Shown: positions 15,412 through 23,935, numbered from the stretch's first letter. The stretch: 34,810 bases of DNA from JBOICV01 sp050740255 (GCA_050740255.1 JBOICV010000170.1:1-34810); one strand, 5' to 3'. The notes: generated from the sequence alone by a model not told the origin. Translations and numbers: made by a program.

Positions 15412-17718
15412 ATGCTGACACACAATCTCGGCTATCCGCGCATTGGTAGCCGGCGGGAACTCAAGAAAGCCTGCGAGAGCTACTGGTCATCCAGGATCAG
15501 CGCGGCTGAACTCCATGCAGTCGCGCAGGACCTGCGTCGCCAGCACTGGCGACTGCAGCAGGAATCGGGAATCGACTTGATTCCCTGCAACGATTTCTCG
15601 CTTTACGATCAGGTGCTGGATCACTCGTTCCTGTTTGGCGCCATTCCAGCTCGCTTCCGGCCGCTGCTCGACCGGGCCGAGAACGATGGGCTGGATCTGT
15701 ACTTCGCCATGGCGCGGGGCCACCAGAACGACGGACTCGACCTCATCGCCATGGAAATGACGAAATGGTTCGATACCAACTACCACTATCTGGTGCCGGA
15801 GTTCACCCGCAATCAGAGCTTCAGTCTCAACGCGCAAAAGCTCGTTAACGAGTACGCCGAAGCGCGGCGGCTCGGCATCAATGCCAAACCGGTATTGATC
15901 GGCCCGGTAACTTATCTGCTACTCGGCAAGGAGAAGGAGGCGGATTTCAATCGGCTTGATCTGCTACCGGCACTGCTGCCGGTTTACGCGGAAGCGCTGC
16001 AAGCGCTGGCGCAGCTCGGCGCGGAATACGTTCAGATGGATGAACCTTTTCTGGCGCTGGACTTATCCGATGCGGCGAGACCGGCATATACGCTCGCCTA
16101 CGAAGCGATCGCCCGCGCCTGTCCATCACTGAAGATCATCCTCGCCAGCTATTTCGCCGGGCTGGACCGCAATGCCGCACTTGCCACGAGCCTGCCGCTC
16201 CACTGCCTGCACCTGGATCTGGCCAGGGCACCGGCGCAACTGGAGCAAGTGCTCTCCCTGGCGCCACGCAAGCTGAGTATTTCTCTTGGCCTTGTGAACG
16301 GCCGCAACGTGTGGAAGAACGATTTGCAGGACTCGCTGGCTTTGATCAGCCGCGCCGTGGAAACGCTGGGTGAGAAGCGCGTCGCCCTGGCACCTTCCTG
16401 CTCGCTGCTGCATGTGCCCTGTGACCTGGAGCTGGAGAGTGATAACACGGCCTTGCCTTCCGAAAAAAAGCGTTGGCTGGCTTTTGCACGACAGAAGCTG
16501 GAGGAAGTTGCGGTCTTGCGCGGCCTCGCCCAGGCAGGCTCCGGTCACGACTATACGCAGCATCTCAAGCAGAATCTGCTCGACCTGGAAAGCTACCGCC
16601 AGTCGACGCTGGTCCACCGACCGACCGTCAAGCAGCGAGCGGCGGCGGTCAAACCCGAGGAGCTGCGGCGGCAGCCGTTTGCCACGCGCCAGCACCGTCA
16701 GCAAAGGGCGCTGAAGCTGCCGTTGTTTCCGACCACGACCATCGGCTCTTTCCCGCAAACCGACGGCGTGCGGCAGTTACGCCTGCGGCTTAAAAAGGGT
16801 GACATCACCGAGGCTCGGTACCGCGCAGAAATCCGCGCGGAAATCCAGCGAACCATCCACTGGCAGGAGGACATCGGTCTGGATGTGCTGGTACATGGCG
16901 AGTTCGAGCGTAACGATATGGTGGAGTACTTCGGCGAACTGCTGGAGGGGTTTGCGATTACCGGCAATGGCTGGGTGCAAAGCTATGGCTCCCGTTGCGT
17001 GAAGCCGCCCATCATTTACGGCGATGTTCAGCGCGCTTGTCCCATGACGGTGGCCTGGTCCGCCTACGCGCAATCCCTGACGCAGAAGCTCGTGAAAGGA
17101 ATGCTCACTGGCCCGGTCACGATCTTGCAGTGGTCGTTCGTACGCGAGGACCAGCCACGCTCTAGCACGGCTATGCAAATCGCTTTGGCCATTCGTGACG
17201 AGGCGCGCGATCTTGAAGCAGCCGGAATCCGCATTATTCAGATTGATGAGCCCGCGATCCGCGAAGGACTGCCATTGCGTCACGCCGACTGGAACGACTA
17301 CTTACGCTGGGCCGTGGATGCGTTCCGCCTGGCCTGCTCCGGCGTGGCCGATGAGACGCAAATTCACACCCATATGTGCTACTCGGAGTTCAACGACATT
17401 ATCGAGTCTATCGCGGATATGGATGCCGACGTCATCACCATCGAGACCGCACGCTCGCAGATGAAGCTGCTCGACGCGTTTACGGACTTTCGCTATCCCA
17501 ACGAGATCGGTCCCGGCGTTTACGACATCCATTCGCCGCGGGTCGCAACCGAACAGGAAATGCTGGCGTTATTGCGCCAGGCCCTGGTCGTGCTGCCGGC
17601 CCGCAATCTGTGGGTGAATCCCGATTGCGGCCTGAAAACCCGCAAGTGGGCGGAAACCGATGTGGCGCTGGTCAACATGGTGGCCGCGGCCAAGGCGCTT
17701 CGGCGACAACTGGCCTAG
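15412..17718 (+). CDS. metE: Cobalamin-independent methionine synthase (MetE)
   Basis: A 768-residue protein, close to the usual length of about 755. It transfers the methyl group of 5-methyltetrahydropteroyl-triglutamate to homocysteine without B12. Both MetE barrels are present: the N-terminal half begins HNLGYPRIGSRRELKKACESYW, and the C-terminal half starts near FPTTTIGSFPQT. The zinc and homocysteine ligands are visible as HMC in HTHMCYSEF (His about 654, Cys 656), Glu in TIETARS (about 678) and Cys in NPDCGLKTR (about 739). The start at 15412 has GGAAGGAAGG upstream and the conserved MetE N-terminus. Expression is predicted to fall when cobalamin is present, through the upstream riboswitch. 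Confidence 0.97.
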   Translation: MLTHNLGYPRIGSRRELKKACESYWSSRISAAELHAVAQDLRRQHWRLQQESGIDLIPCNDFSLYDQVLDHSFLFGAIPARFRPLLDRAENDGLDLYFAMARGHQNDGLDLIAMEMTKWFDTNYHYLVPEFTRNQSFSLNAQKLVNEYAEARRLGINAKPVLIGPVTYLLLGKEKEADFNRLDLLPALLPVYAEALQALAQLGAEYVQMDEPFLALDLSDAARPAYTLAYEAIARACPSLKIILASYFAGLDRNAALATSLPLHCLHLDLARAPAQLEQVLSLAPRKLSISLGLVNGRNVWKNDLQDSLALISRAVETLGEKRVALAPSCSLLHVPCDLELESDNTALPSEKKRWLAFARQKLEEVAVLRGLAQAGSGHDYTQHLKQNLLDLESYRQSTLVHRPTVKQRAAAVKPEELRRQPFATRQHRQQRALKLPLFPTTTIGSFPQTDGVRQLRLRLKKGDITEARYRAEIRAEIQRTIHWQEDIGLDVLVHGEFERNDMVEYFGELLEGFAITGNGWVQSYGSRCVKPPIIYGDVQRACPMTVAWSAYAQSLTQKLVKGMLTGPVTILQWSFVREDQPRSSTAMQIALAIRDEARDLEAAGIRIIQIDEPAIREGLPLRHADWNDYLRWAVDAFRLACSGVADETQIHTHMCYSEFNDIIESIADMDADVITIETARSQMKLLDAFTDFRYPNEIGPGVYDIHSPRVATEQEMLALLRQALVVLPARNLWVNPDCGLKTRKWAETDVALVNMVAAAKALRRQLA

Positions 17719-17737
17719 CCGGCCCGGCGATCCCGCT

Positions 17738-17757
17738 GGCTATGCCTCGGCATAGCC
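17738..17757 (+). terminator. Hairpin after metE
   Basis: A perfect 9-bp stem GGCTATGCC / GGCATAGCC with a two-base TC loop, about 20 bp after the stop. There is no U-run, so its role as terminator is uncertain. The rest of the gap to 17941 shows nothing recognisable. Confidence 0.45.
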
Positions 17758-17941
17758 CCTGCTCGATGCGGGACACTGCGCGCTGGAGACACCCGGCGGT
17801 GAGATTGCAGAGTTACTGCGCGATGTTCTCGGCCGGCGCCCAAAAGTGCTCCAGGTTTTGGGTCGCGGCTAGCGGAATGAACCCTGCGCGCCGTGGCGGG
17901 AACTCACTGACAAACAACCGACAAAAGCCGGAGGCTGTCGC

Positions 17942-18853
17942 ATGTTTCTCAGGGGCTCAGCGTCGCGGCAGCGTTCCCTGGTTTGTTGCGGGTTGGCGAC
18001 TGCGCTGGCGCTGATGACCGCCTGCAGCGGCGACGGCGAGGGGCTGGATGAGAACGGTCTGCCGCTGCCGCCCGGCGGCGCTCCGCCCGCGCCGATGCAG
18101 CCCACCATCGAATCCATTCAGGCCCAGGTGTTTACGCCGATTTGTACCGAGTGCCATGCGGGCGCGAGCGCGTCAGCCGACATGCGTCTGGATGACGCTG
18201 AAACCAGCCACGCCATGCTGGTAATGGTGCGCAGCAACGAGGTTCCGGCCTTGTTCCGGGTCCAACCCGGCGATCCCGATAACAGCTATCTGGTGCACAA
18301 AATCGAGGGCCGGCAGGCGGTGGGCGGGCGCATGCCCTTGGGCCGGCCACCCTTGTCGGCGGCAATGATCGCCAACATCCGCCAGTGGATTAGTGCAGGC
18401 GCTATGCCGCCGGCCGCCGGCGGCAGCGGCGGTACCGGTGGCACCGGCGGTGCGGGTGGTGGTGCCGGAATGGGTGGCGGCGGCGGCTCGGGTGGTAGCG
18501 GCGGTGCGGGTGGCCAGCTCCAGCCCAGCATCGTTTCGATTCAGGAGCAGGTATTCACACCGATATGCGCGGAATGCCATGCGGGAGCCTTTCCGTCCGG
18601 GGCATTAAGGCTGGAGGACACACAAACGAGCCACGCCATGCTGGTCAATGTGCGCAGCGCGGAGGTTCTGCTTTTCTTCCGCGTCGAGCCCGGTAATCCC
18701 GACAACAGCTATCTGATTCAAAAGCTGGAAGGCCGGGCCCTGCTTGGCGGGCGCATGCCCTTAGGCCGGCCGCCCCTTTCGCCCGAAACTATCGCCGTTA
18801 TCCGCCAGTGGATTACCGAGGGTGCTGCACCCCCGCCGGTACCGGGGCCGTGA
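17942..18853 (+). CDS. Lipoprotein with two tandem c-type cytochrome domains
   Basis: A 303-residue protein with a lipoprotein signal (GLATALALMTAC). Two homologous domains (about 53-155 and 194-296) each contain one haem-attachment motif (CTECH at 68, CAECH at 209) and a shared block GGRMPLGRPPLS, whose Met is a good candidate for the distal haem ligand. The domains are strongly similar to each other, a recent internal duplication, and are joined by a Gly-rich linker (about 158-193). No catalytic domain is present, so an electron-carrier role is inferred. The stop overlaps the GTG start of the next gene (GTGA at 18850-18853), indicating tight coupling. A GGAG lies upstream of the ATG. Confidence 0.88.
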   Translation: MFLRGSASRQRSLVCCGLATALALMTACSGDGEGLDENGLPLPPGGAPPAPMQPTIESIQAQVFTPICTECHAGASASADMRLDDAETSHAMLVMVRSNEVPALFRVQPGDPDNSYLVHKIEGRQAVGGRMPLGRPPLSAAMIANIRQWISAGAMPPAAGGSGGTGGTGGAGGGAGMGGGGGSGGSGGAGGQLQPSIVSIQEQVFTPICAECHAGAFPSGALRLEDTQTSHAMLVNVRSAEVLLFFRVEPGNPDNSYLIQKLEGRALLGGRMPLGRPPLSPETIAVIRQWITEGAAPPPVPGP

Positions 18854-19935
18854 ATCGGGGCGGCGCGCCAGCACTGCTGATCGCTCTGCTGGTTTGCTGC
18901 GGTGGCGCTGCCGCAGAGCCCTACCTTGCAGTGCGGGAGGGCCTAAAGTGCCTGTCCTGCCACGTCAACCCGAGTGGTGGCGGTTTACGCACGGCCTTCG
19001 GCAACGCTTATGCGCAAACCCGGCTGGCGGCCGAGCGCATCGAAACGGGCGACGAAATCTGGACCGGCGTGCTCAATAAGTTCCTTGCGATCGGCGGCGA
19101 TTTTCGCGGCGCGGCGAGTTATACCGGGGTACCGCGCCAGAAATCGCAAAGCGCGTTCGAAACCCAGGAGTTCCGCTTATACGCGGCAGCCAGCGTGATT
19201 CCCGATCGCTTGGCGTTGTATCTGGACCAGCGTGTCGCCCCGGGCGGTAGCAGCAACCAGGAGGCTTACGCGCGCCTGTCGTTCGGCGCAGGGCGCTACT
19301 ACCTCAAAGCGGGCCAGATGTATCTACCGTACGGACTAAGATTGGAAGACGATACCGCCTTCATCCGGCAGGCGCCCGGGATTAACTTCACGACCCCGGA
19401 CAATGGCCTTGAGTTCGGTCTGGAAACACAGTGGTGGACCGCGCAACTGGCGGTATCGAACGGCAGCGCGGGCGCGGCGGAGAACAACTCCGGCAAGCAG
19501 GCCAGCCTGCGCGTAGAACAGGTGCGCAACCGCTGGCGCGCCGGCTTCAGCGCCAATTTCAATCAGGCGGACCGCGGTGACCGCAATATGCAGAACCTGT
19601 TCGTCGGGCTCAGGACCGGACCGGTCGTGTGGCTGGCCGAGGCCGATCATATCGACGATGACAGCCTGCCCAGCGGGCGACGACGCCAGTGGGCTGGCCT
19701 GCTCGAAGCCAACTGGACTTGGCGGCAAGGGCAAAACCTGAAGCTCACCACCGAGTATTTCGAGCCGAACGACGCGCTTGATGAGGACGAGCAGAACCGT
19801 TACAGCCTGGTCTGGGAGTACACCCCGATTCAGTTCCTGCAATCGCGGCTGGGTCTGCGCATCAATGACGGCATCCCGCAGAACGATTTGCAGAACCGCC
19901 GCACGCTATTCTGGGGGCTACACGGATTCTTTTAG
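18850..19935 (+). CDS. CxxCH-containing outer-membrane beta-barrel protein
   Basis: A 361-residue protein with a GTG start coupled to the preceding cytochrome. After a Sec signal (ALLIALLVCCGGAAAEPY) comes a single haem-type motif in LKCLSCHVNPSGGGLRTAFGNAYAQ (Cys about 34). The rest is a porin-like barrel: alternating strands such as EFRLYAAASVIPDRLALYLDQR, YYLKAGQMYLPYGLRLEDDTAF, TAQLAVSNGSAG and RAGFSANFNQADRG, ending in an aromatic residue (GLHGFF) as expected for BAM-dependent insertion. The N-terminal CxxCHxNPxGGG segment is known ahead of barrels in other proteobacterial proteins. Whether haem is bound is untested. Tight coupling to the dihaem lipoprotein suggests a joint outer-membrane redox unit. 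Confidence 0.82.
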   Translation: MNRGGAPALLIALLVCCGGAAAEPYLAVREGLKCLSCHVNPSGGGLRTAFGNAYAQTRLAAERIETGDEIWTGVLNKFLAIGGDFRGAASYTGVPRQKSQSAFETQEFRLYAAASVIPDRLALYLDQRVAPGGSSNQEAYARLSFGAGRYYLKAGQMYLPYGLRLEDDTAFIRQAPGINFTTPDNGLEFGLETQWWTAQLAVSNGSAGAAENNSGKQASLRVEQVRNRWRAGFSANFNQADRGDRNMQNLFVGLRTGPVVWLAEADHIDDDSLPSGRRRQWAGLLEANWTWRQGQNLKLTTEYFEPNDALDEDEQNRYSLVWEYTPIQFLQSRLGLRINDGIPQNDLQNRRTLFWGLHGFF

Positions 19936-21240
19936 CGCAAGTGCAACTGCGGATTTAACGTCTGCGCAGGAACCGGCGGCCAATAGTCTGGCCAGCGCCT
20001 TGCAGGCACTGACGGATTCCGCAGCAGACGCGACTTTGCCAATGCCGGCGGCCACCGGCGTGGCCGAAGCTTCCGTTAGCAGACGCGTCAGTTCCTGCGC
20101 GGATAGATCAGGCTGCACTTCCAGCAGCAGCGCCACGACGCCGGTCACATGCGCGGCGGCCATGGAGCTGCCCGACCGGAACGCGTAGCCGGAGTTTGGG
20201 GCAGTCGTCAGGATATCCAGTCCCGGCGCGAACAGCCGGTGTTGCGCGCCGGTGCCGGCACGGCCCGCTATGCCGACGGCGAGCACTCCCTCTACCGAAG
20301 TGGGGAATAGGCGATGGTCGGCCGCTGCTTCCGGCATCGCGCCCACTACTTGTACCCCGCGCGCGAGCGCCGCGCGCAGCAGCCGCTCCAGCAAGGGATC
20401 CGGTGGTCCGGACAGGCTCAAATTGATGACTTGGCTGCCGCGCGCAACCGCCGCGGCCAGCGCCACTGCGAGCGTGAAGCTACTGCACTGGGCGCTGCCG
20501 CGCGCGAGCGGCCGGCAGGCCTTGAACGCGAGGATTTCGGCTCGTGGCGCTACGCCGACGATGCCCTTGGCGTTGTTGCTGCTGGCCGCGATCACGCCCG
20601 CCACAGCGGTGCCATGCAAGTCGTCGTGAAAGTCGTCATCTGACGATCGAACAAAGTCGTCGTAGGCCCCAATGCGGCCAGACAAGTCCGGATGCTGCAA
20701 GTCCACACCGGTGTCTATGAGCGCGACGCGCACACCGCGGCCCTGCGCCCAGCGATGCGCTTGCGCCAATTGCAGCTTGGCGACGCTGTACTGAAACTCG
20801 CTGTAGGGATCGTCGTAGTCCGAACCCAGCGTCGAAAAGGTTTGCATGGGCTGCGCCGACTCGACGCGCGGATCCACTGCAAGCATGCGCAAAAGCTCGT
20901 CGCGCGACTGGTCAGCCGCCAATTGAAACACCACGCAGTACACGCGCAGCAGCTCGATCGGCCATACCTCCACCGGCGTCAAGCGGTAGTCCCGGCTCAA
21001 TTCGCTGACGGCTCTGCGCGCGGCATTGGCTGCGCTGTAACCGCGCCCGCGACCGCCCCGTTTCCCGTATGCACCGCCGCCCCTTACGACGGCGGTCGGC
21101 GGGTTGTGCACGGTGACCACGACTTGTCGCTGGGGATCTTCGCGCGCAGCGCTGGCCGCCGGTGACCGCAGCTCCGGCGCCGTCGCGCACGCGGCGCACA
21201 GCACCGCCAGCGTCAAGCTGACGGTTAACGCGAGTCGCAT
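19918..21240 (-). CDS. S8 (subtilisin-like) serine peptidase lipoprotein
   Basis: A 440-residue protein with a lipobox (LAVLCAAC) and a long N-terminal region of about 135 residues that may serve as inhibitor-like prodomain. The catalytic domain has all three triad residues: Asp176 in ALIDTGVD, His209 in LHGTAVAGVIAA, Ser359 in SGSSMAAAHVTG. The oxyanion-hole Asn normally found in an AAGN-type motif is not evident: the equivalent stretch reads VQVVGAMPEAAADH. It lies 7 bp downstream of the anti-sigma gene, so it belongs to the ECF cassette. Its 3' end overlaps the convergent barrel gene by 18 bp. Confidence 0.9.
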   Translation of the reverse strand: MRLALTVSLTLAVLCAACATAPELRSPAASAAREDPQRQVVVTVHNPPTAVVRGGGAYGKRGGRGRGYSAANAARRAVSELSRDYRLTPVEVWPIELLRVYCVVFQLAADQSRDELLRMLAVDPRVESAQPMQTFSTLGSDYDDPYSEFQYSVAKLQLAQAHRWAQGRGVRVALIDTGVDLQHPDLSGRIGAYDDFVRSSDDDFHDDLHGTAVAGVIAASSNNAKGIVGVAPRAEILAFKACRPLARGSAQCSSFTLAVALAAAVARGSQVINLSLSGPPDPLLERLLRAALARGVQVVGAMPEAAADHRLFPTSVEGVLAVGIAGRAGTGAQHRLFAPGLDILTTAPNSGYAFRSGSSMAAAHVTGVVALLLEVQPDLSAQELTRLLTEASATPVAAGIGKVASAAESVSACKALARLLAAGSCADVKSAVALALKESV

Positions 21241-21247
21241 TACTGGG

Positions 21248-21916
21248 CTACTCCTGGTGCAGAACCGCCACGAAGCCGACCCCCGGCTGCGCAGTCAGGG
21301 TGCGCGCGGCCAGGTCCAGATTCGCGCCTGCGGCCGGTGGGTCGATCGCGACGAGGAACACGCCAGCCGGCGAGGGTCCGCCGACAATCCGTCCTTTGAT
21401 CTTCGCCAGCGCCGCCTGCATCTGGGCAGCCGTCACCGATTCTTCGAACACGACTTGCAGTTGGGCTGCGCGCTCTACCTGGGCTGGGCTGGTGAGGGTG
21501 TGGTAAGCAGGCTCGGGGGGCGGACGGGTTGCGATCCAGCCCAGTGCCAGCGCCAGCGCGGCAATCGCCGCCGCTTGCGCCGCAATCGCGCTAGCAAAAA
21601 CGAAATGGCGCTTTTTAGGGCGCGGCCGCGCAGCCTGGCGCAGGGCTCGCCACCACGCCGGTCCCATTGGGGTTTCAGCGGCGTCAATTCGCTGTATCAG
21701 TCGCGCGAACGACGCCTGCGGGGCGAGGCTGACCACCGGCCGCGCGGTAATGCGGCTGGCCACGGCGCGCTCCCATTGCAGCTCGTCCCGGCACTCGGCG
21801 CAAATGTCCAGATGAGCTTTGAGCCGGAGCAACTCATCCGCCGCCAGACTATTGTTGGCCAGCCAGGGCAGCGTCCGGCTCGCCCAGCTATGTTCGTCAA
21901 CGCGTAATTTCAGCAT
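21248..21916 (-). CDS. Zinc-finger anti-sigma factor, membrane-anchored
   Basis: A 222-residue protein. The start at 21916 lies two bases after the sigma-factor stop, with GAGGG upstream. The N-terminal domain has the ZAS motif H-x3-C-x2-C in AHLDICAECRDEL. A basic stretch (RPRPKKRH) precedes one membrane helix (FVFASAIAAQAAAIAALALALGWIA), and a periplasmic C-terminal domain of about 90 residues follows, reading like a small alpha/beta fold (LQVVFEESVTAAQMQAALAKIKGRIVGGPSPAGVFLVAI). This fits a type II membrane anti-sigma factor that holds its cognate sigma until an envelope signal arrives. The next gene is a surface protease, which could be effector or regulator. Confidence 0.88.
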   Translation of the reverse strand: MLKLRVDEHSWASRTLPWLANNSLAADELLRLKAHLDICAECRDELQWERAVASRITARPVVSLAPQASFARLIQRIDAAETPMGPAWWRALRQAARPRPKKRHFVFASAIAAQAAAIAALALALGWIATRPPPEPAYHTLTSPAQVERAAQLQVVFEESVTAAQMQAALAKIKGRIVGGPSPAGVFLVAIDPPAAGANLDLAARTLTAQPGVGFVAVLHQE

Positions 21917-21918
21917 GG

Positions 21919-22515
21919 CTATACCCTCGGTACCGTCGGCGCCGCCAGTTCTGGCAACAGCTTGCGCAGCCGCTGGCGCGCGTGGAACATGCGGGTCTTG
22001 ACCGTGTTGACCGGGCAACCCGTGATCTCGGCGACTTCCTCACAGGAGTGTCCCAGAAAATAGGTCAGCTCCAGCGTCAGGCGATGTTCCACTGACAACT
22101 GCGCCAAGCCGCGCGCCACCCAGTCCTGCATCTCCCGCTCCGGACTGCGGCTGTCCTCCACCACAGTCGCCGGATGCGGCCCGTCGTCCTCGCTCTGGCT
22201 GCGCCAGCTACCATCCTGACGCTTGAGCGCCTTCAATGCCCGCCGGTAGGCGATGCCGATAATCCAGGTGGAAACCTGTGATTGGCCGCGGAATTCTGCC
22301 GCTTTCTGCCAAACCGTGAATAGCGTGTCGTTGATGATCTCCTCGACCAGGCCATAGCGGTCGGCAAAGCGCATCAGGAACCGCGACAAGCGCCGGTGAT
22401 ACAACAGGTAGAGTTGCTCGAACGCGGCCCGGTCGCGTCTTGCCACCCGTTCAATCAGCGCAAATTCGTCCTCGCCGCCGGCGCGCGGTAGCGAGGGTCG
22501 TGTGGCGCGGGACAT
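21919..22515 (-). CDS. ECF-type RNA polymerase sigma factor
   Basis: A 198-residue RpoE-like sigma factor. Region 2 is FALIERVARRDRAAFEQLYLLYHRRLSRFLMRF through STWIIGIAYRRALKALKR; region 4 is LAQLSVEHRLTLELTYFLGHSCEEVAEITGCPVNTVKTRMFHARQRLRKLL. The start at 22515 (MSRATRPS) is chosen because the upstream in-frame extension to 22599 does not look like sigma sequence. The anti-sigma gene follows after two bases, and the protease follows that. ECF factors usually activate their own operon, so a target promoter should lie upstream of about 22520; I could not identify its motif. Confidence 0.92.
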   Translation of the reverse strand: MSRATRPSLPRAGGEDEFALIERVARRDRAAFEQLYLLYHRRLSRFLMRFADRYGLVEEIINDTLFTVWQKAAEFRGQSQVSTWIIGIAYRRALKALKRQDGSWRSQSEDDGPHPATVVEDSRSPEREMQDWVARGLAQLSVEHRLTLELTYFLGHSCEEVAEITGCPVNTVKTRMFHARQRLRKLLPELAAPTVPRV

Positions 22516-22654
22516 ATTCTGGTTCTGGAGTAGTCGTGGCCGAAAAGCGAAAACCGGTAGCTCTGGCTGTAAGTTCCCGCATACGCAAAAAAGGTTCATT
22601 CCCCACCAGCGATCATAGGTGGTCTCTGAACCGCGATGCTTTGCTTATTCAGTT

Positions 22655-22720
22655 CTACTGCGTGGTATAGCCACCGTCAATCGTCAGGATTGCGCCGCTC
22701 ACGAACTTCGTGTCCCGGCT
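22655..22720 (-). pseudogene. C-terminal remnant of a classical SDR gene
   Basis: Directly after and in frame with the stop codon of the intact SDR gene, the minus strand encodes SRDTKFVSGAILTIDGGYTT plus Q and then TAG. The FVSGAILxIDGG pattern is the signature C-terminus of classical 3-oxoacyl-ACP-reductase-type SDRs and differs from the C-terminus of the intact neighbour. Nothing of the rest of such a gene is present, so this is a deletion remnant. Confidence 0.75.
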
Positions 22721-23629
22721 TCAGAGGTATTTCACGCCGGTGAGCTGCTCGGATAACGTCCAAAGCCCTGCCGCGAGAACCGGCTCGCGCGCCTCGGGAC
22801 GGCAATCGGCTTTGTGCGGATAGCCTTTCAGCTCCTTGAAGCCACCCGGCCCGTAGTAGTCGCCGCCGGCTACGCCCGGTGCTGTGGCGACGTAGAGCGC
22901 AGGCAGCGCGCCCATCGCGGCCGGTTGCGCAAATAGCCGAGTAGACAGACGCATGAAGAAGCCGCCCAAATCCATATTGGTGGCCGCATATCCCGGGTGC
23001 GCCGCCGTCGCGACGATCGGCGAGCCGGCTTTTTTCAGTCGCCGGTCCAGCTCGTAAGTGAACAGCAGCGCAGCGAGCTTGCTCTTGCCGTAGGCGTCCA
23101 TGTCCTTGTAAGGCTTGCGCTCGAAGTGCAGGTCGTCGAGGTCCATGCCGGGCGTCATCGTGTGCGCGAGGCTCGAGGTATTGACGATGCGCGCGCCCGG
23201 CGCGGCCTGCAGGCGCTCGAGCAGGAGGCCCGTCAGCGCGAAATGGCCCAGATGGTTGGTGCCGATATGCATCTCGAAACCATCGCGCGTTTTCTGGAAC
23301 GGCACCAGAATCGCGCTGGCGTTATTGCACAGCAGGTCCAGCTTCGGAAAGCGGCTGGCGAAGGCGGCGGCGAACTGCCGCACCGAGGCCAGGTCCGCGA
23401 GATCGAGTTGCATGATCTCGACCTTCGCCTTCGGCACGCGGCGGTGCACTTCGTCCACGCCGGCCTGTGCGCGCGCGGCATCGCGGCAGGCTATGACCAC
23501 GGTTGCGCCGGCAGCGGCCAGCCCGCTGGTGATCTCCAGCCCAAGACCGCGATTGGCGCCAGTGACCAGCGCCAGTTTTCCAGCCAATGATGGCATGTCA
23601 GCAGTAGTCCATTGCTTGGCTTTACTCAT
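22721..23629 (-). CDS. Short-chain dehydrogenase/reductase, retinol-dehydrogenase-like
   Basis: A 302-residue NAD(P)-dependent SDR. It has the cofactor motif TGANRGLG (about 24-31), a following Arg (ACRD) typical of NADP preference, LCNNAS (NNAG equivalent), the catalytic Ser in NTSSLAH and YGKSK with catalytic Tyr and Lys (about 182-186). The extended C-terminus (GGDYYGPGGFKELKGYP) is typical of retinol-dehydrogenase-like or WWOX-type SDRs rather than acyl-carrier reductases. AAGGAAG lies upstream of the ATG. The substrate is unknown. It is followed, in frame beyond its stop, by a short relic of another SDR. Confidence 0.9.
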   Translation of the reverse strand: MSKAKQWTTADMPSLAGKLALVTGANRGLGLEITSGLAAAGATVVIACRDAARAQAGVDEVHRRVPKAKVEIMQLDLADLASVRQFAAAFASRFPKLDLLCNNASAILVPFQKTRDGFEMHIGTNHLGHFALTGLLLERLQAAPGARIVNTSSLAHTMTPGMDLDDLHFERKPYKDMDAYGKSKLAALLFTYELDRRLKKAGSPIVATAAHPGYAATNMDLGGFFMRLSTRLFAQPAAMGALPALYVATAPGVAGGDYYGPGGFKELKGYPHKADCRPEAREPVLAAGLWTLSEQLTGVKYL

Positions 23630-23794
23630 GTATTCGCTTCCTTCCGAAAACGCGATGATGGTGGCAAATGACCGCCCGCCAAACCCTCAAACGGGTTAAA
23701 CGGTTCACCTGGCGTTGCGGACGTGCGAATCTAGGCTTCTCGAAACCGCCTATTGAGCTTTTCCTAAATGGCTAGCGGATTTTCTGCAACTCAT

Positions 23795-23885
23795 GAAAGC
23801 CCCCGCTCGGCGCGATCGCGCCTCGCCGCCCCCTGTAGAAAAGGGGGCAGACGTTCACCGCTTGCGGTGAACGGCGGGGGATTTC
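23795..23885. repeat. Nested palindromic repeat upstream of the queuosine transporter
   Basis: Outer arms GAAAGCCCCCGC (23795-23806) and GCGGGGGATTTC (23874-23885) pair at 11 of 12 positions. Inside are a CCCCCT/AGGGGG hairpin and a perfect 8-bp stem GTTCACCG/CGGTGAAC (23853-23860 with 23865-23872). The rest of the 23630-23935 gap shows nothing recognisable, and I see no preQ1 riboswitch. Confidence 0.6.
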
Positions 23886-23935
23886 GCACTGGCGCGGGCG
23901 TTAGTCAATCGCGCAATCCTCAATAGGACTGCGGC

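Noticed and set aside
23700..23935. Possible preQ1 riboswitch ahead of the queuosine transporter
   Set aside because: No preQ1 aptamer consensus (C-rich loop and A-rich tail) is visible; the structure present is a GC palindromic repeat.
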